Assembly: GCF_027924405.1 (NCBI RefSeq)
Contig: NZ_AP026978.1
Coordinates: 6,758,001-6,822,000 of the forward strand
Length of the DNA stretch: 64,000 nt
Direction of reading: 5' to 3'
Origin: Nocardia sputorum
Lineage (GTDB): Bacteria; Actinomycetota; Actinomycetes; Mycobacteriales; Mycobacteriaceae
In this document: one piece after another, positions 1 to 8,238 of the stretch
Layout: each line of letters opens with the position of its first letter
Position numbering within the stretch: position 1 is the stretch's first letter
Notes under the pieces: model-generated
What the model was told of the DNA's origin: nothing
The model's input: the letters and a program-made list of their open reading frames with translations, nothing else
Database searches by the model: none
Translations under genes and position numbers: made by a program

Positions 1-176
1 GCCGCGACGAACGCCTCGACCGTGCCGTCGCCCCCGTCGGCCACCGGCACTTGCCGGATCTCGGCACCCGGCGCCCGCTTCCGCAGTCCGGAAGCCAGGG
101 CCGCCGCCACCTCCGGCGCGGCGAGCGACCCCTTGAACTTGTCCGGAGCGAGGATCACTCGCGCGGCGGATGTCAT
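1..176 (-). CDS. Glycerate kinase, N-terminal part (cut by window edge)
   Basis: Only the first 58 codons lie in the window; the gene continues past position 1. The visible protein starts MTSAARVILAPDKFKGSLAA and contains PVADGGDGTVEAF. These are the APDxFKGS and DGGxGT signatures of the GarK/GlxK glycerate kinase family, which phosphorylates D-glycerate into lower glycolysis. I chose the ATG at 176; an in-frame GTG two codons earlier is possible, and neither has a strong ribosome binding site. The product of the glucosylglycerate hydrolase gene at 17.7 kb would be glycerate, so the two could be metabolically linked, but they are not in one operon. Confidence 0.85.
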   Translation of the reverse strand, partial: MTSAARVILAPDKFKGSLAAPEVAAALASGLRKRAPGAEIRQVPVADGGDGTVEAFVA

Positions 177-211
177 CCCCACATTCTGGGACGCGACCGG
201 ACGAGCCGCAC

Positions 212-700
212 CACGACACCCGTCACGCCGTGATCCCGGCTCTCGACGGCGACCGACCCGACTGCACTCGCGCGTGGGGACGCTCAGCTGACGACAGCGG
301 GGCCCGGTCGGCACAGTCACGACACCCGCCACGCCCGCAATAACGGCCGACATGAACTGCCCTCGCGTGTGGGGACGCTCAGCTGACAGGCAGCGGGGCC
401 TGGTCGGCGCAAGTCACGACACCCGCCACGCCCGCAATAACGGCCGACATGAACTGCCCTCGCGTGTGGGGACGCTCAGCTGACAGGCAGCGGGGCCTGG
501 TCGGCGCAAGTCACGACACCCGCCACGCCCGCAATAGCGGCCGACGCGAACCCCCTCGCGTGTGGGGACACTCACCTGACAGGCAGCGGGGCCTGGTCGG
601 CGCAAGTCACGACACCCGCCACGCCCGCGATGGCGACCGACATGAACTGCACTCGCGTGTGGGAACGCTCAGCCGACGGGCAGTGGCGCCTGGTCGGCGC
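212..700. repeat. Tandem repeat array, about 97-bp period, five copies plus a degenerate one
   Basis: The motif GGGGACGCTC recurs at 276, 371, 468 and 564, with GGGAACGCTC at 661, giving periods of 95, 97, 96 and 97. Each unit also carries CACGACACCCGCCACGCCCG, and a worn copy of that part lies near 215. The last unit overlaps the 3' end of the hydrolase gene, whose final codons and stop are at 669-695. The other units each carry a near copy of that tail; read on the minus strand they encode ADQAPLPVS or a variant followed by TGA. The array fills the gap between glycerate kinase and the hydrolase. It has no spacers, so it is not a CRISPR array. Confidence 0.9.
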
Positions 701-2258
701 GGGTGATGTTCACGTTCCCGGTGCGCAGGTAAGTGAGCACCGCCTCGTCCACCGCGGGGTTGCCGCGACCGAAGGTGCCGTGGTCGCCGCCGTCCACGAC
801 GACCAGCCTGCCGCCCAGCGCCGCGGCCATCGCCGGGCCGCCTTCGTACTTGGTCAGCGCGTCGTGCTTGCTCTGCAGCACCAGCGGCGGGGTGCGCAGC
901 CCCGCGCCGGTGATCGGCACCGGCTTGGTCACGGGTTTCCAGGAACCGCAGGCCATTCCCGAGCGCACCAGGTCGGCGCGCGCGTCCATGGCGTTGCCGC
1001 CGGAGGCGATGGTGCCCGCCGCGGCGCCGAGCAGTTCGGGCCTGCCCGGCACGGCGTTCTCGTTGCAGGTGATCGCACTGAACACGAACCGCCCGGTGGG
1101 GTCGGTCGAAGTCGCGCCCTCGATGGCCCGCAGGCGCTGCACGTTCGCCGGGTCGGCCGCGGCGTCGGCCATCGCGCGCGCGAAGGTCGGCCAGAAGCTG
1201 CGGGTATAGGTGGCCACGGTGGTCGCGCCGAGCAACGGCACCTGCGCGGAGACACCGCCGCTCACCAACGTGCGCAACAGATTCTGCAGTTTGCCGAGCT
1301 GCTCGACGCTCCCGGTGTAGCCGTCCCTGGCGATCTCGGCCAGCGGTTCGGGCAGCGCGCCGGGCAGGTCGGCGATGCTGGCGGGCGGCGGGGTCAGATT
1401 GGCGTACCAGCCGCCGCCCTGGGCGGCCGCCAACCGCACCCAGGTGCGATAGACCTGCAGAGCGGTGTCGCCGAGGTGGTAATCGTCGTCGTGTTCGGCG
1501 ATCCAGGTGAACAGGTCGTCGAGGCGTTGTTTGCCCGCGACCTGCTGCTGGGCGAATTCCTCGGTCCACACCCAGTCCGGGTTGACGTTGGAGTCCAGGA
1601 TCATCCGGTCCACCCGCTCGCCGAACAGCGCCGCGTAGACCGCGCCGAGGTAGGTGCCGTAGGAGGTGCCGAGGTAGCCGATCCGCTCCAACCCGAGCGC
1701 GGCGCGTACGGCGTCCATGTCGCGCGCGGTGTTCTCGGTGGTGATCGTGTCCAGGTACCCGGGCTGCGCCGCATCGCAAGCCTTCTTGATCTCGTCGCGA
1801 TTGCCGCCGCCCAGCGAGACCTGTTGCCCCGGGCCGTCCTTCGAACTCGTCCCGCATTCCAGCGGCGTCGCCCAGCGCAATCCGCGCGGCTGGACGGCGA
1901 TCCGGTCGTAGTGCTCGGCGAGCGCCGCGGGAAGCACCTCCACCCGACGCGCCCAGAAATCCAGCGCGTCCGCACCGGGGCCGCCGGGATTGGCGAACAG
2001 GACACCCTGCCGCTCGCCCGTGGCCGGGATCCGGCTGACGGTCAACTCGATCCGGGCGCCGTCCGGGTCGGCGTAATTCATCGGGACGGAGACCACGGCG
2101 CACTGCACGCCCCGATCGGCGGTCACGGACCCCGCGGGACACCGGCCGAACGCCACCGCGGGCGCGGCTTCCGCGCCGCCCGTGGCGATCGATCCGCCGA
2201 GCAGGCCCGCGGCGACGACGGCGGCCGCGACCCGCGAAACCCGCGGTGTTCTCGTCAT
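669..2258 (-). CDS. Secreted alpha/beta hydrolase, tripeptidyl-aminopeptidase (TAP) type
   Basis: A 529-residue exported serine hydrolase, probably a peptidase or esterase of the actinobacterial TAP/SlpD group. The N-terminus is a signal peptide: basic MTRTPRVSR, a hydrophobic stretch, and likely cleavage near AEAAPA (about residue 33). The oxyanion segment ANPGGPG is present. The nucleophile elbow is GTSYG with Ser199. The C-terminal TAP-like domain carries LQSKHDALT and GGDHGTF, which supply the acid and His. The start at 2258 is set by GGAGG seven bases upstream; longer forms lack this. The 3' end is the source or a member of the 97-bp tandem array. Substrate cannot be told from sequence. 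Confidence 0.88.
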   Translation of the reverse strand: MTRTPRVSRVAAAVVAAGLLGGSIATGGAEAAPAVAFGRCPAGSVTADRGVQCAVVSVPMNYADPDGARIELTVSRIPATGERQGVLFANPGGPGADALDFWARRVEVLPAALAEHYDRIAVQPRGLRWATPLECGTSSKDGPGQQVSLGGGNRDEIKKACDAAQPGYLDTITTENTARDMDAVRAALGLERIGYLGTSYGTYLGAVYAALFGERVDRMILDSNVNPDWVWTEEFAQQQVAGKQRLDDLFTWIAEHDDDYHLGDTALQVYRTWVRLAAAQGGGWYANLTPPPASIADLPGALPEPLAEIARDGYTGSVEQLGKLQNLLRTLVSGGVSAQVPLLGATTVATYTRSFWPTFARAMADAAADPANVQRLRAIEGATSTDPTGRFVFSAITCNENAVPGRPELLGAAAGTIASGGNAMDARADLVRSGMACGSWKPVTKPVPITGAGLRTPPLVLQSKHDALTKYEGGPAMAAALGGRLVVVDGGDHGTFGRGNPAVDEAVLTYLRTGNVNITRADQAPLPVG

Positions 2259-2415
2259 GTTCGTACCTCCCCGAGCCTGCCCGCTCGCGCGCGACGACGG
2301 ACCCGACCAAGAGCATTCTGCGCAGGGCCGCCGGGTCAGACAAGTCGGTGGCGGGATTCCGCCCGGTCCGGAGCGTGATTTACCGGGAAACCGGGGCACA
2401 GAGTAGCGTCGAGCC

Positions 2416-2727
2416 ATGTCGACCGAGGTCAACAACAACACCGCACTGGACCGTTTCGAGATCTACGTCGACGGTGCGATCGCCGGCTACGCCGAATACC
2501 AGGACACGGCGTCCGAGCGCGCGTTCGTGCACACCGAGATCTACCCGCGCTACGAGGGCCAGGGCTACGCGCGGTTGTTGGTCGAGACGGCCTTGAACAG
2601 CACGCGCGACGACAAGCTCGGCGCGCTGCCCATGTGCCGGACCGTCCACCACTTCATCGAGACCCGTCCCGAATACCTCGGGATGGTGCCGCACTGGGCG
2701 CGCGACCGGCTGAATCTGCCGCAGTAA
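2416..2727 (+). CDS. Small GNAT-family N-acetyltransferase (YjdJ type, COG2388)
   Basis: A 103-residue single-domain protein. The acetyl-CoA loop is IYPRYEGQGYARLLVE (about residues 38-53), and the C-terminal part ALPMCRTVHHFIETRPEYLG matches the conserved CxxxxxFIxxxPEY end of this short GNAT subfamily. Members are small acyltransferase-like proteins whose substrate is mostly unknown. It is divergent from the secreted hydrolase (158 bp apart) and convergent with the acyltransferase, which ends 5 bp away. Confidence 0.85.
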   Translation: MSTEVNNNTALDRFEIYVDGAIAGYAEYQDTASERAFVHTEIYPRYEGQGYARLLVETALNSTRDDKLGALPMCRTVHHFIETRPEYLGMVPHWARDRLNLPQ

Positions 2728-2732
2728 GGCCG

Positions 2733-3494
2733 TCAGTACGCGGCGACGGCGGCGTCGAGCGCCTTCTGCAGATCCGCGCGCACCAGCCGGGCGATGTCAC
2801 CGGGCCGCGGCGGCAGCTCGAGCACCGGGACGCCGAAGTGGAAGCTGGCCCCTTTGGCCTCCTCCTTCGTCGGCGGCACCGAGGGATCGTGGCGCGGCCC
2901 GTAGCTCAGCGCCATGGACACCAGCACGGGCTCGGCGCCGAGCTTCATCGCCCGGAACGCGATGTGCCCGATGCCGCTGCCCACCGCTTGCACGCGGGCC
3001 GGATCCACGTCGTTGCACGTGCCCTCGGGGAAGACCGCGATGCCGTCGCCCCTGGCCATCCGCTCCGCGCAGACGTCCATCATGCGCTGGCCCGCGGCGT
3101 TCACCGCGCGGATGCCGTGGTCCTTGCCGCGGAACACCGGGATCCCGCCCATCATGTCGATCTTGCGCCGCTGATCGGGATCGGCGAACAACTCGTCCTT
3201 GGCCAGCACGCGCACCCGGCCGATCACCCGCCGTAGCCCGCTGCGCCAGGCGGCCGCGGCCACGGTGTAGGGATCGCTCTCGGAGAGATGGTTGATCGCG
3301 ATGAGCAGCGGCCGGTTCTGCCTGATCGCTGTGCGGAGCGCTGCGCGCGCGCCCTCCGCGTAGGTGACGCGGGGATGGTAGCGGCGGCCGAGAATGGCGT
3401 AAGCCCCCCAAGCCTGTAGGCGATTCTGGCGATGATCGCGATAGAAGTCGTACACGGTGTCGCTGTTCTCGAGGCGCACCTCGGGCGGTTCCAT
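2733..3494 (-). CDS. 1-acyl-sn-glycerol-3-phosphate acyltransferase family protein
   Basis: A 253-residue PlsC-like acyltransferase. It shows the HX4D motif as NHLSESD (about residues 76-82), PVFRGKDHG in the middle block, and FPEGTCND for the phosphate-binding block. The family moves acyl chains from acyl-CoA or acyl-ACP to lysophosphatidate or similar glycerolipids at the inner face of the membrane. The ATG at 3494 (MEPPEVRLENSD) was preferred over an upstream extension to 3626, which has poor coding character. It is divergent from the UPF0301 gene. The exact acceptor is not resolved. Confidence 0.85.
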   Translation of the reverse strand: MEPPEVRLENSDTVYDFYRDHRQNRLQAWGAYAILGRRYHPRVTYAEGARAALRTAIRQNRPLLIAINHLSESDPYTVAAAAWRSGLRRVIGRVRVLAKDELFADPDQRRKIDMMGGIPVFRGKDHGIRAVNAAGQRMMDVCAERMARGDGIAVFPEGTCNDVDPARVQAVGSGIGHIAFRAMKLGAEPVLVSMALSYGPRHDPSVPPTKEEAKGASFHFGVPVLELPPRPGDIARLVRADLQKALDAAVAAY

Positions 3495-3619
3495 GACCTG
3501 GACTCTACGATGTCGCGGCGACGGGGCGACGGGGCGTCCGCCGCCCGCTCGGCAAATCCGGAACGCAGAAGTCGGCCACAGAAGGCGCAATCTGAGCGAA
3601 CAGCTGCGATGATGTCGGA

Positions 3620-4264
3620 GTGGCACGCGCAGAAGACCCGGACGATCGCAAGACTCGCGGCGGGCACAGTGGCCGCAGGCGACGTGAATTCCGGCACGGT
3701 GACCAGGTGGTTCGTGCCGGGACGCTGCTGGTGTCGGCCACCGAACTGGTGGAACCGACCTTCCGGCGCACCGTGGTCTACATCATCGAGCACAACGAGG
3801 CGGGCAGTCTCGGCGTCGTGCTCAACCGCCCGAGCGATACCGCGGTGCACGAGGTGCTGCCGCGCTGGACGGACGCGGTCGCGGCGCCACGCACGCTGTT
3901 CATCGGCGGCCCGGTGAAACGGGACGCCGCGCTGTGCCTGGGCACCGTCCGGGTGGGCGCGCGGATCGAGGGCGTCCCCGGCCTGCGCCGCATCGACGGA
4001 CGCGTCGTCCTGGTGGACCTGGATGCCGATCCCGAGCGGGTGGCCCCGCTCGTCGAGGGCATCCGGATCTTCGCGGGCTACGCGGGCTGGACCTTCGGCC
4101 AGCTGGAAGGCGAACTGGAGAACAACGACTGGATGGTGGTCTCCGCACTGCCGTCCGACCCGATCAGCAGCGGCCGCGCGGACCTGTGGGCGCATGTGCT
4201 ACGCCGCCAGCCGCTGCCGCTGTCCCTGCTGGCGACACACCCGATTGAACTCGAACGCAACTGA
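3620..4264 (+). CDS. YqgE/AlgH family protein (UPF0301)
   Basis: A 214-residue protein of the UPF0301 family. Conserved family blocks are RAGTLLVSATELVEPTFRR, GVVLNRPS, FIGGPVKRDAALCLG, FAGYAGWTFGQLEGELENND, WAHVLRRQPLPLSLLATHP. The molecular function is not established; the mycobacterial member is Rv0038. The start is GTG at 3620, and the first 30 residues are a basic, poorly conserved tail, so a later start is possible. In M. tuberculosis the homologue lies close to an SdpI-like gene and leuS, which in this window are 9-10 kb downstream. That points to shared synteny broken by insertions. Confidence 0.9.
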   Translation: MARAEDPDDRKTRGGHSGRRRREFRHGDQVVRAGTLLVSATELVEPTFRRTVVYIIEHNEAGSLGVVLNRPSDTAVHEVLPRWTDAVAAPRTLFIGGPVKRDAALCLGTVRVGARIEGVPGLRRIDGRVVLVDLDADPERVAPLVEGIRIFAGYAGWTFGQLEGELENNDWMVVSALPSDPISSGRADLWAHVLRRQPLPLSLLATHPIELERN

Positions 4265-4302
4265 GCACGTGTACTCCTCGAAGGGACCGAAGGAGACACG
4301 AT

Positions 4303-4320
4303 ATGAGACACGACAACTGA
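4303..4320 (+). other. Possible 5-codon leader ORF (MRHDN) with strong ribosome binding site
   Basis: ATG AGA CAC GAC AAC TGA is preceded by GAAGGAG at good spacing (about 7 bases) and lies 77 bases before the sigma factor start. It is too short to prove as coding. The strong Shine-Dalgarno in an otherwise non-coding leader is the only evidence. Confidence 0.3.
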
Positions 4321-4396
4321 ACCGGCAAGAGCATGGGTGACTTGTCGACTGCGCCCACCGACCGGCCCCGCAACTCGAGCGGAGAGGTACCCAGTT

Positions 4397-4933
4397 GTGC
4401 GCAACCTAGGCGGCCAGACAGGTCGACCCGACGATCGGTCCGAATTGCTGCGGGCTCTCTATCGCGAACACGCCACCGCGCTGTGGCGGTACACGCTCGG
4501 CTTGGTACGGGATTCCGGACGGGCGGAGGACATCGTGCAGGAGACTTTGCTGCGGGCCTGGCAACGGCCCAACGTCTTGGACCAGTCCACCGCGTCGGCG
4601 CGAGCGTGGCTGTTCACCGTGGCGCGCAATCTCGCCGTGGATGAGCATCGCAGCGCCCGCAGCAGGCGCGAGGTCCGCACCGACAGTCCGCCCGAACAAC
4701 CGGCCCCGGACCAGTCCGACCGCGCGCTGGACAGCTGGCTGGTCGCGGACGCGCTCGGCAGGCTCAGCGCCGATCACCGCGAGGTGATCGTGCGGGCCTA
4801 CTATCGCGGACTGTCCACACACCAGATCGCCGAGGAACTCGGCGTTCCGCCGGGCACGGTGAAGTCCCGGATGCACTACGGTATGCGCGCATTGCGCCTG
4901 GCATTACAGGAGATGGGGGTGACGAACCAGTGA
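4397..4933 (+). CDS. sigL: ECF RNA polymerase sigma factor, SigL-like
   Basis: A 178-residue ECF sigma factor. Region 2 is LRALYREHATALWRYTLG through GRAEDIVQETLLRAWQRP, with ARAWLFTVARNLAVDEHR. Region 4 is LSADHREVIVRAYYRGLS followed by the helix-turn-helix QIAEELGVPPGTVKSRMHYG. The GTG at 4397 is favoured by GGAGAGG nine bases upstream; the longer reading frame from 4337 has no such site. It overlaps the anti-sigma gene by GTGA. The partner's YxxWDAxYVLGxL start resembles M. tuberculosis RslA, so this is called SigL-like; orthology was not tested. Confidence 0.85.
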   Translation: MRNLGGQTGRPDDRSELLRALYREHATALWRYTLGLVRDSGRAEDIVQETLLRAWQRPNVLDQSTASARAWLFTVARNLAVDEHRSARSRREVRTDSPPEQPAPDQSDRALDSWLVADALGRLSADHREVIVRAYYRGLSTHQIAEELGVPPGTVKSRMHYGMRALRLALQEMGVTNQ

Positions 4934-5676
4934 CGCAGATCACCGACGACTACAGCACGTGGGACGCCCCGTACGTGCTCGGCTCCCTCACCCGCGAAGA
5001 GCGCCTGCAGTACGAGAGCCATCTCGCCGATTGCCCCGACTGCCGCGCGGCCGTGGCCGAACTGGCCGGGCTGCCGGGAATGCTCGCTCTCGTGGACACC
5101 GACATCGCGAACGCGATGATCGAGCCGCCCGCCCACCCCGGCGAGCCTGCGCCGGAGTTGCCTCCACCACCGCCGATGCCCTCCCTTCCGCCACCCCCGC
5201 GACTCGCCGACGCGGCCGAACGCCGCCGCAGGCGCAGCGGGTGGACGTCGGTCGGCATCGCGGTGGCCTCGGCCGCGGCGGCGGTGGCGATCGCGGTCCC
5301 GATCGCCGTCTCGGTGTCCGGATCGAACCAGTCGACCGAGCCGGGCACCAGCGAGCAGGCGTTCGTCGAACGCCAGATGACTCCGGTGGAGCCGACGCCG
5401 GTCTCGGCGAGCTTCAAGCTCGTCCCTGCGGGCGACCGGACGCGAGTGGTGATGACCTGCAGCTACCCGCCCGGCGAACAGCTGCGCTACAGCACCGAGC
5501 TCGCGTTGTACGTCACCCGCACCACTGGTCAACAGGAGAAACTCGACGCCTGGCCCGCGGGCCCCGGGACCGAGCTGACCATCGACCGGACCATCGACGG
5601 CGCGCCCGAGCAGGTCCGCGCGGTCGAGATCCGCGCGACCAACTCCGGGAAGGTGCTGCTCACCGGCACGGTGTGA
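4930..5676 (+). CDS. rslA: Membrane anti-sigma factor with zinc-binding motif, RslA-like
   Basis: A 248-residue anti-sigma factor. The N-terminal anti-sigma domain begins YSTWDAPYVLGSL and carries the zinc motif H31-x3-C35-x2-C38 (SHLADCPDC). A proline-rich linker (residues 67-90) leads to one membrane helix at about 106-129, then an extracellular domain. This is the RslA layout, in which redox change at the zinc centre releases SigL. The GTG start overlaps the sigma stop codon, so the two are translationally coupled. The output genes cannot be seen from here. Confidence 0.85.
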   Translation: MTQITDDYSTWDAPYVLGSLTREERLQYESHLADCPDCRAAVAELAGLPGMLALVDTDIANAMIEPPAHPGEPAPELPPPPPMPSLPPPPRLADAAERRRRRSGWTSVGIAVASAAAAVAIAVPIAVSVSGSNQSTEPGTSEQAFVERQMTPVEPTPVSASFKLVPAGDRTRVVMTCSYPPGEQLRYSTELALYVTRTTGQQEKLDAWPAGPGTELTIDRTIDGAPEQVRAVEIRATNSGKVLLTGTV

Positions 5677-5686
5677 CCGATCGGAT

Positions 5687-5717
5687 GATCCCCCGCGGGC
5701 ACTGCTCGCGGGGGATC
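5687..5717. terminator. Hairpin terminator between convergent genes
   Basis: A perfect 11-bp stem (GATCCCCCGCG at 5687-5697 and CGCGGGGGATC at 5707-5717) with a 9-base loop, lying between the anti-sigma gene and the DrrB-like gene that face each other. There is no U-tract, so it may act in both directions. Confidence 0.75.
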
Positions 5718-5734
5718 GCCTGCGCACGACTCGC

Positions 5735-6502
5735 TCAGCGCGTCCGACGCCGGAAGATCGAGGACGACCACAGGTAACCGACCACGGTGAGACCGACGCA
5801 CCAGACGATCGAGATGATCGCGTTGTCGCCGATCTCGGTGCCCATCAGGAGACCGCGGATGGTCTCGGTGAACGGGGTGAAGGGCTGGTACTCGGCGAAC
5901 TGACGCAATCCGGCGGGCATGGTGTCGGTGCCGACCAAGCCGCTGCCGAGGAACGGCAGCATCACCAGCGGGAAGGGCGTGTTGCTCGCGCTCTCCGGGT
6001 TCGGCGCGAGCAGGCCCAGCGCCACCGACAGCCAGGTGAGCGCGAACATCACCAAGGCGAGCAGCCCGAACACGGCGAGCCACTCGATCGGGTCGGCGTT
6101 CGGGCGGAAGCCGATCAGCAGTGCGACGCCCGCCATCGCGGCGATGCCGGCCAGCGCTTGGATCAACGCGCCGACCACGTGACCGGTCAGCATGGCCGAC
6201 TGCGCGATGTCCATCGTGCGGAACCGGTTCACGATGCCTTTGGTCGTGTCGGTGGCGACCGACACCGCGACCGAGACGGTCATGTACGCCGGAATCATCA
6301 GCAGCATGCCCGGTGCGAGATAGTCGATGTAGTTCCCGCCGGAGGACTTCTCCAGCGCTCCGCCGAAGACGAAGTTGAACACCAGCAGCAGCACGGTGGG
6401 CATCACGATGACGCCGAAGCTCAGGCTCGGATAACGCTTCGCGTGCAGCAGATTGCGCCGCAGCATGGTCGCCGAATCGGCGAGGGCGTAGGACATGCTC
6501 AT
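5735..6502 (-). CDS. ABC-2 type exporter permease, DrrB family
   Basis: A 255-residue integral membrane protein with six predicted helices. It carries the ABC-2 motif stretch MLLMIPAYMTVSVAVSVATD and NRFRTMDIAQSAMLTGH, and in the C-terminal half TMPAGLRQFAEYQPFTPFTE, typical of DrrB/daunorubicin-type permeases. It starts four bases inside the end of the ATPase gene, and the two would assemble a 2+2 exporter. Together with the EXLDI gene upstream it makes a three-gene operon. The exported compound is unknown. Confidence 0.92.
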   Translation of the reverse strand: MSMSYALADSATMLRRNLLHAKRYPSLSFGVIVMPTVLLLVFNFVFGGALEKSSGGNYIDYLAPGMLLMIPAYMTVSVAVSVATDTTKGIVNRFRTMDIAQSAMLTGHVVGALIQALAGIAAMAGVALLIGFRPNADPIEWLAVFGLLALVMFALTWLSVALGLLAPNPESASNTPFPLVMLPFLGSGLVGTDTMPAGLRQFAEYQPFTPFTETIRGLLMGTEIGDNAIISIVWCVGLTVVGYLWSSSIFRRRTR

Positions 6503-7470
6503 CGCACGGTTTCCTTCTCGGTGGTGGGGTGGCCGGTCAAGGTGAGGAAGACGTCGTCGAGGTTGGGGGTGTGCACGGCGAGGCCCTCGACCTCGATCTG
6601 CTCGTAGTCGAGCCGATCCAGCACGGAGCGCAGCGATTTCACGCCGCCGTCGCTGGGCACCGCGAGGGTGAGGTTCTCGTCGTCGTCCGACGCCGGGGCG
6701 GCGACGCCGAGCGCGTCGGCCGCCGCCGCGAGGGCCGGGCGATCGGCGAACTCGAGGCGGATGTGCCCGCCCGGCACCAGGCGCTTCAGTTCCGCCGCGG
6801 TGCCTTCGGCGACGATCCTGCCGTGGTCGAGCACCGCGATGCGGTCGGCGAGCTGGTCGGCCTCCTCCAGGTACTGGGTGGTGAGGAAGACCGTGACGCG
6901 GTAATCGTCCACCAACCCGCGGATGATGTCCCAGATCGCTCGCCTGCTGCGCGGGTCGAGCCCCGTGGTCGGCTCGTCCAGGAAGATGATGCGCGGGTCG
7001 CCGACCAGCGTCATGGCCAGGTCCAGGCGCCTGGTCATGCCGCCGGAGTAGGTGGCCACCGTCTTGTCCGCCGCGTCGACCAGGTCGAAGCGCTCCAGCA
7101 GGCTCTCCGCCAGCCTGCGGGCGTCCCGCCGCGGCAGATGGTGCAGATCGCCCATCAGCAGCAGGTTCTCCCGGCCGGTGAGCAGCTCGTCGACGGCCGA
7201 GAACTGGCCGGTCACCCCGATCCGCGCGCGCACCTGCTTGCGCTCGGCGGCCAGATCGTGGCCGCCGATGCGGATGTCGCCCGCGTCGGGGGTGATCAAC
7301 GTGGTCAGGATCTGCACGGTGGTGGTCTTGCCCGCACCGTTCGGTCCGAGCAGCGAGAAGACCGTGCCCTCGGGGACGGTGATGTCTATCCCGTCGAGCA
7401 CCACCTGCTCGCCGAACGATTTACGCAGGCCCCGCGCCGAGACGGCGGGCGTGCGATGGCCGTTCACCAT
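6499..7470 (-). CDS. ABC exporter ATP-binding protein, DrrA family
   Basis: A 323-residue ATPase. Walker A is GPNGAGKTTT (about residues 43-52), the Q-loop is TGQFSAVDELLTGREN, the signature is YSGGMTRRLDLA, Walker B is IIFLDEPTTGLDPRSR, and the switch His is replaced in LTTQYLEEAD, as usual for DrrA-type proteins. The C-terminal DrrA domain ends NLDDVFLTLTGH. ATG at 7470 has AAGGGAAA upstream. It energises the DrrB-like permease next to it; the pair is probably controlled by the EXLDI protein upstream. Confidence 0.93.
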   Translation of the reverse strand: MVNGHRTPAVSARGLRKSFGEQVVLDGIDITVPEGTVFSLLGPNGAGKTTTVQILTTLITPDAGDIRIGGHDLAAERKQVRARIGVTGQFSAVDELLTGRENLLLMGDLHHLPRRDARRLAESLLERFDLVDAADKTVATYSGGMTRRLDLAMTLVGDPRIIFLDEPTTGLDPRSRRAIWDIIRGLVDDYRVTVFLTTQYLEEADQLADRIAVLDHGRIVAEGTAAELKRLVPGGHIRLEFADRPALAAAADALGVAAPASDDDENLTLAVPSDGGVKSLRSVLDRLDYEQIEVEGLAVHTPNLDDVFLTLTGHPTTEKETVR

Positions 7471-7571
7471 GGTCTTTCCCTTCTGAGATACATGCGACTA
7501 TGCGAATTCGGGCATGTGTAGTCCACACCGCCCCCTTGGGGATGCGGTGCTGATCGATTCGGTTGCGGCGG

Positions 7572-8102
7572 TTAGATGTCCAGGTCTTCGATCTTCGGCC
7601 CCTCGGCCACGTCGACCACCCGCCGGTAGAGCTTGTCGGGCAACTGCCCTTTCAGTTCGTCGAGGGAATCGACGACGACGAAGACGAAGTCACCCCAGTC
7701 CTGCTGGCCGACGCCGAGCAAGCGGCGCCAGCTCTTCGGGTCCCGCCAGTCCTTGAGCCACTTCGCACCCACGTCGGCCGGGTATTCGTCCCAGTTCGAA
7801 TACTGGGCGTGCATCACGAATTTGCCCTTGCGGCTGCGATACACCTGGACGTGCTCGATCCGCGTATCGTTGACCTCGTGCCACTCCCCTAGCAGGGTGC
7901 CGGAGAAGCGGACCTGACGCACGCCGTCGCGACCGACTTTGAGCACGATTTCGTCGTAACCCTCCAGGCGGCCCTCCTCGAGTTCGATGAACCGGCGCAG
8001 CGCCGTGACCACCGCCCCCGAGAGGTTGCCGCCGACCAGTTCCTGCGCGCGCTGGAAGAGCGGGAGGTCGTCGTCGGCAACGTAGATCGTCTTGTTGGGC
8101 AT
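7572..8102 (-). CDS. EXLDI family protein with ribbon-helix-helix-like N-terminus
   Basis: A 176-residue protein ending KIEDLDI, which fits the EXLDI C-terminal motif that names this actinobacterial family (TIGR04342). The first 45 residues (KTIYVADDDLPLFQRAQEL, then GNLSGAVVTALRRFIE) look like a ribbon-helix-helix DNA-binding unit. The remaining domain is rich in Trp and acidic residues and has no known activity. It is first in an operon with the DrrA/DrrB exporter, so a role as the operon's regulator or ligand sensor is likely but inferred. Confidence 0.8.
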   Translation of the reverse strand: MPNKTIYVADDDLPLFQRAQELVGGNLSGAVVTALRRFIELEEGRLEGYDEIVLKVGRDGVRQVRFSGTLLGEWHEVNDTRIEHVQVYRSRKGKFVMHAQYSNWDEYPADVGAKWLKDWRDPKSWRRLLGVGQQDWGDFVFVVVDSLDELKGQLPDKLYRRVVDVAEGPKIEDLDI

Positions 8103-8110
8103 GCTCCGAC

Positions 8111-8130
8111 TATACGTAGATGTATACGTA
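8111..8130. promoter_or_regulatory. Candidate operator: two direct TATACGTA boxes upstream of the EXLDI gene
   Basis: TATACGTA occurs at 8111-8118 and again at 8123-8130, 12 bp apart start to start, beginning nine bases before the EXLDI start codon. Each box contains the palindrome TACGTA. The AT-rich boxes stand out from the GC-rich surroundings. Spacing of one helical turn suits a ribbon-helix-helix regulator, so autoregulation is a reasonable guess. Confidence 0.5.
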
Positions 8131-8238
8131 CACGCAAGCGGGGCGCCATAACTTTCGGCCCGCCGTTGAACCGTCCGGCGGCCGGGTCCGTATCACTCCT
8201 GTACGCAGTCGATGTTTCGTCAGCGGAAAGGAGCACGG

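Noticed and set aside
212..700. Possible CRISPR array
   Set aside because: The units are about 97 bp, directly adjacent and without unique spacers; they are tandem repeats.
607..2343. Alternative minus-strand frame over the hydrolase gene
   Set aside because: Arg-rich, domain-free frame shifted from the real hydrolase frame; its last part only reads the tandem repeat.
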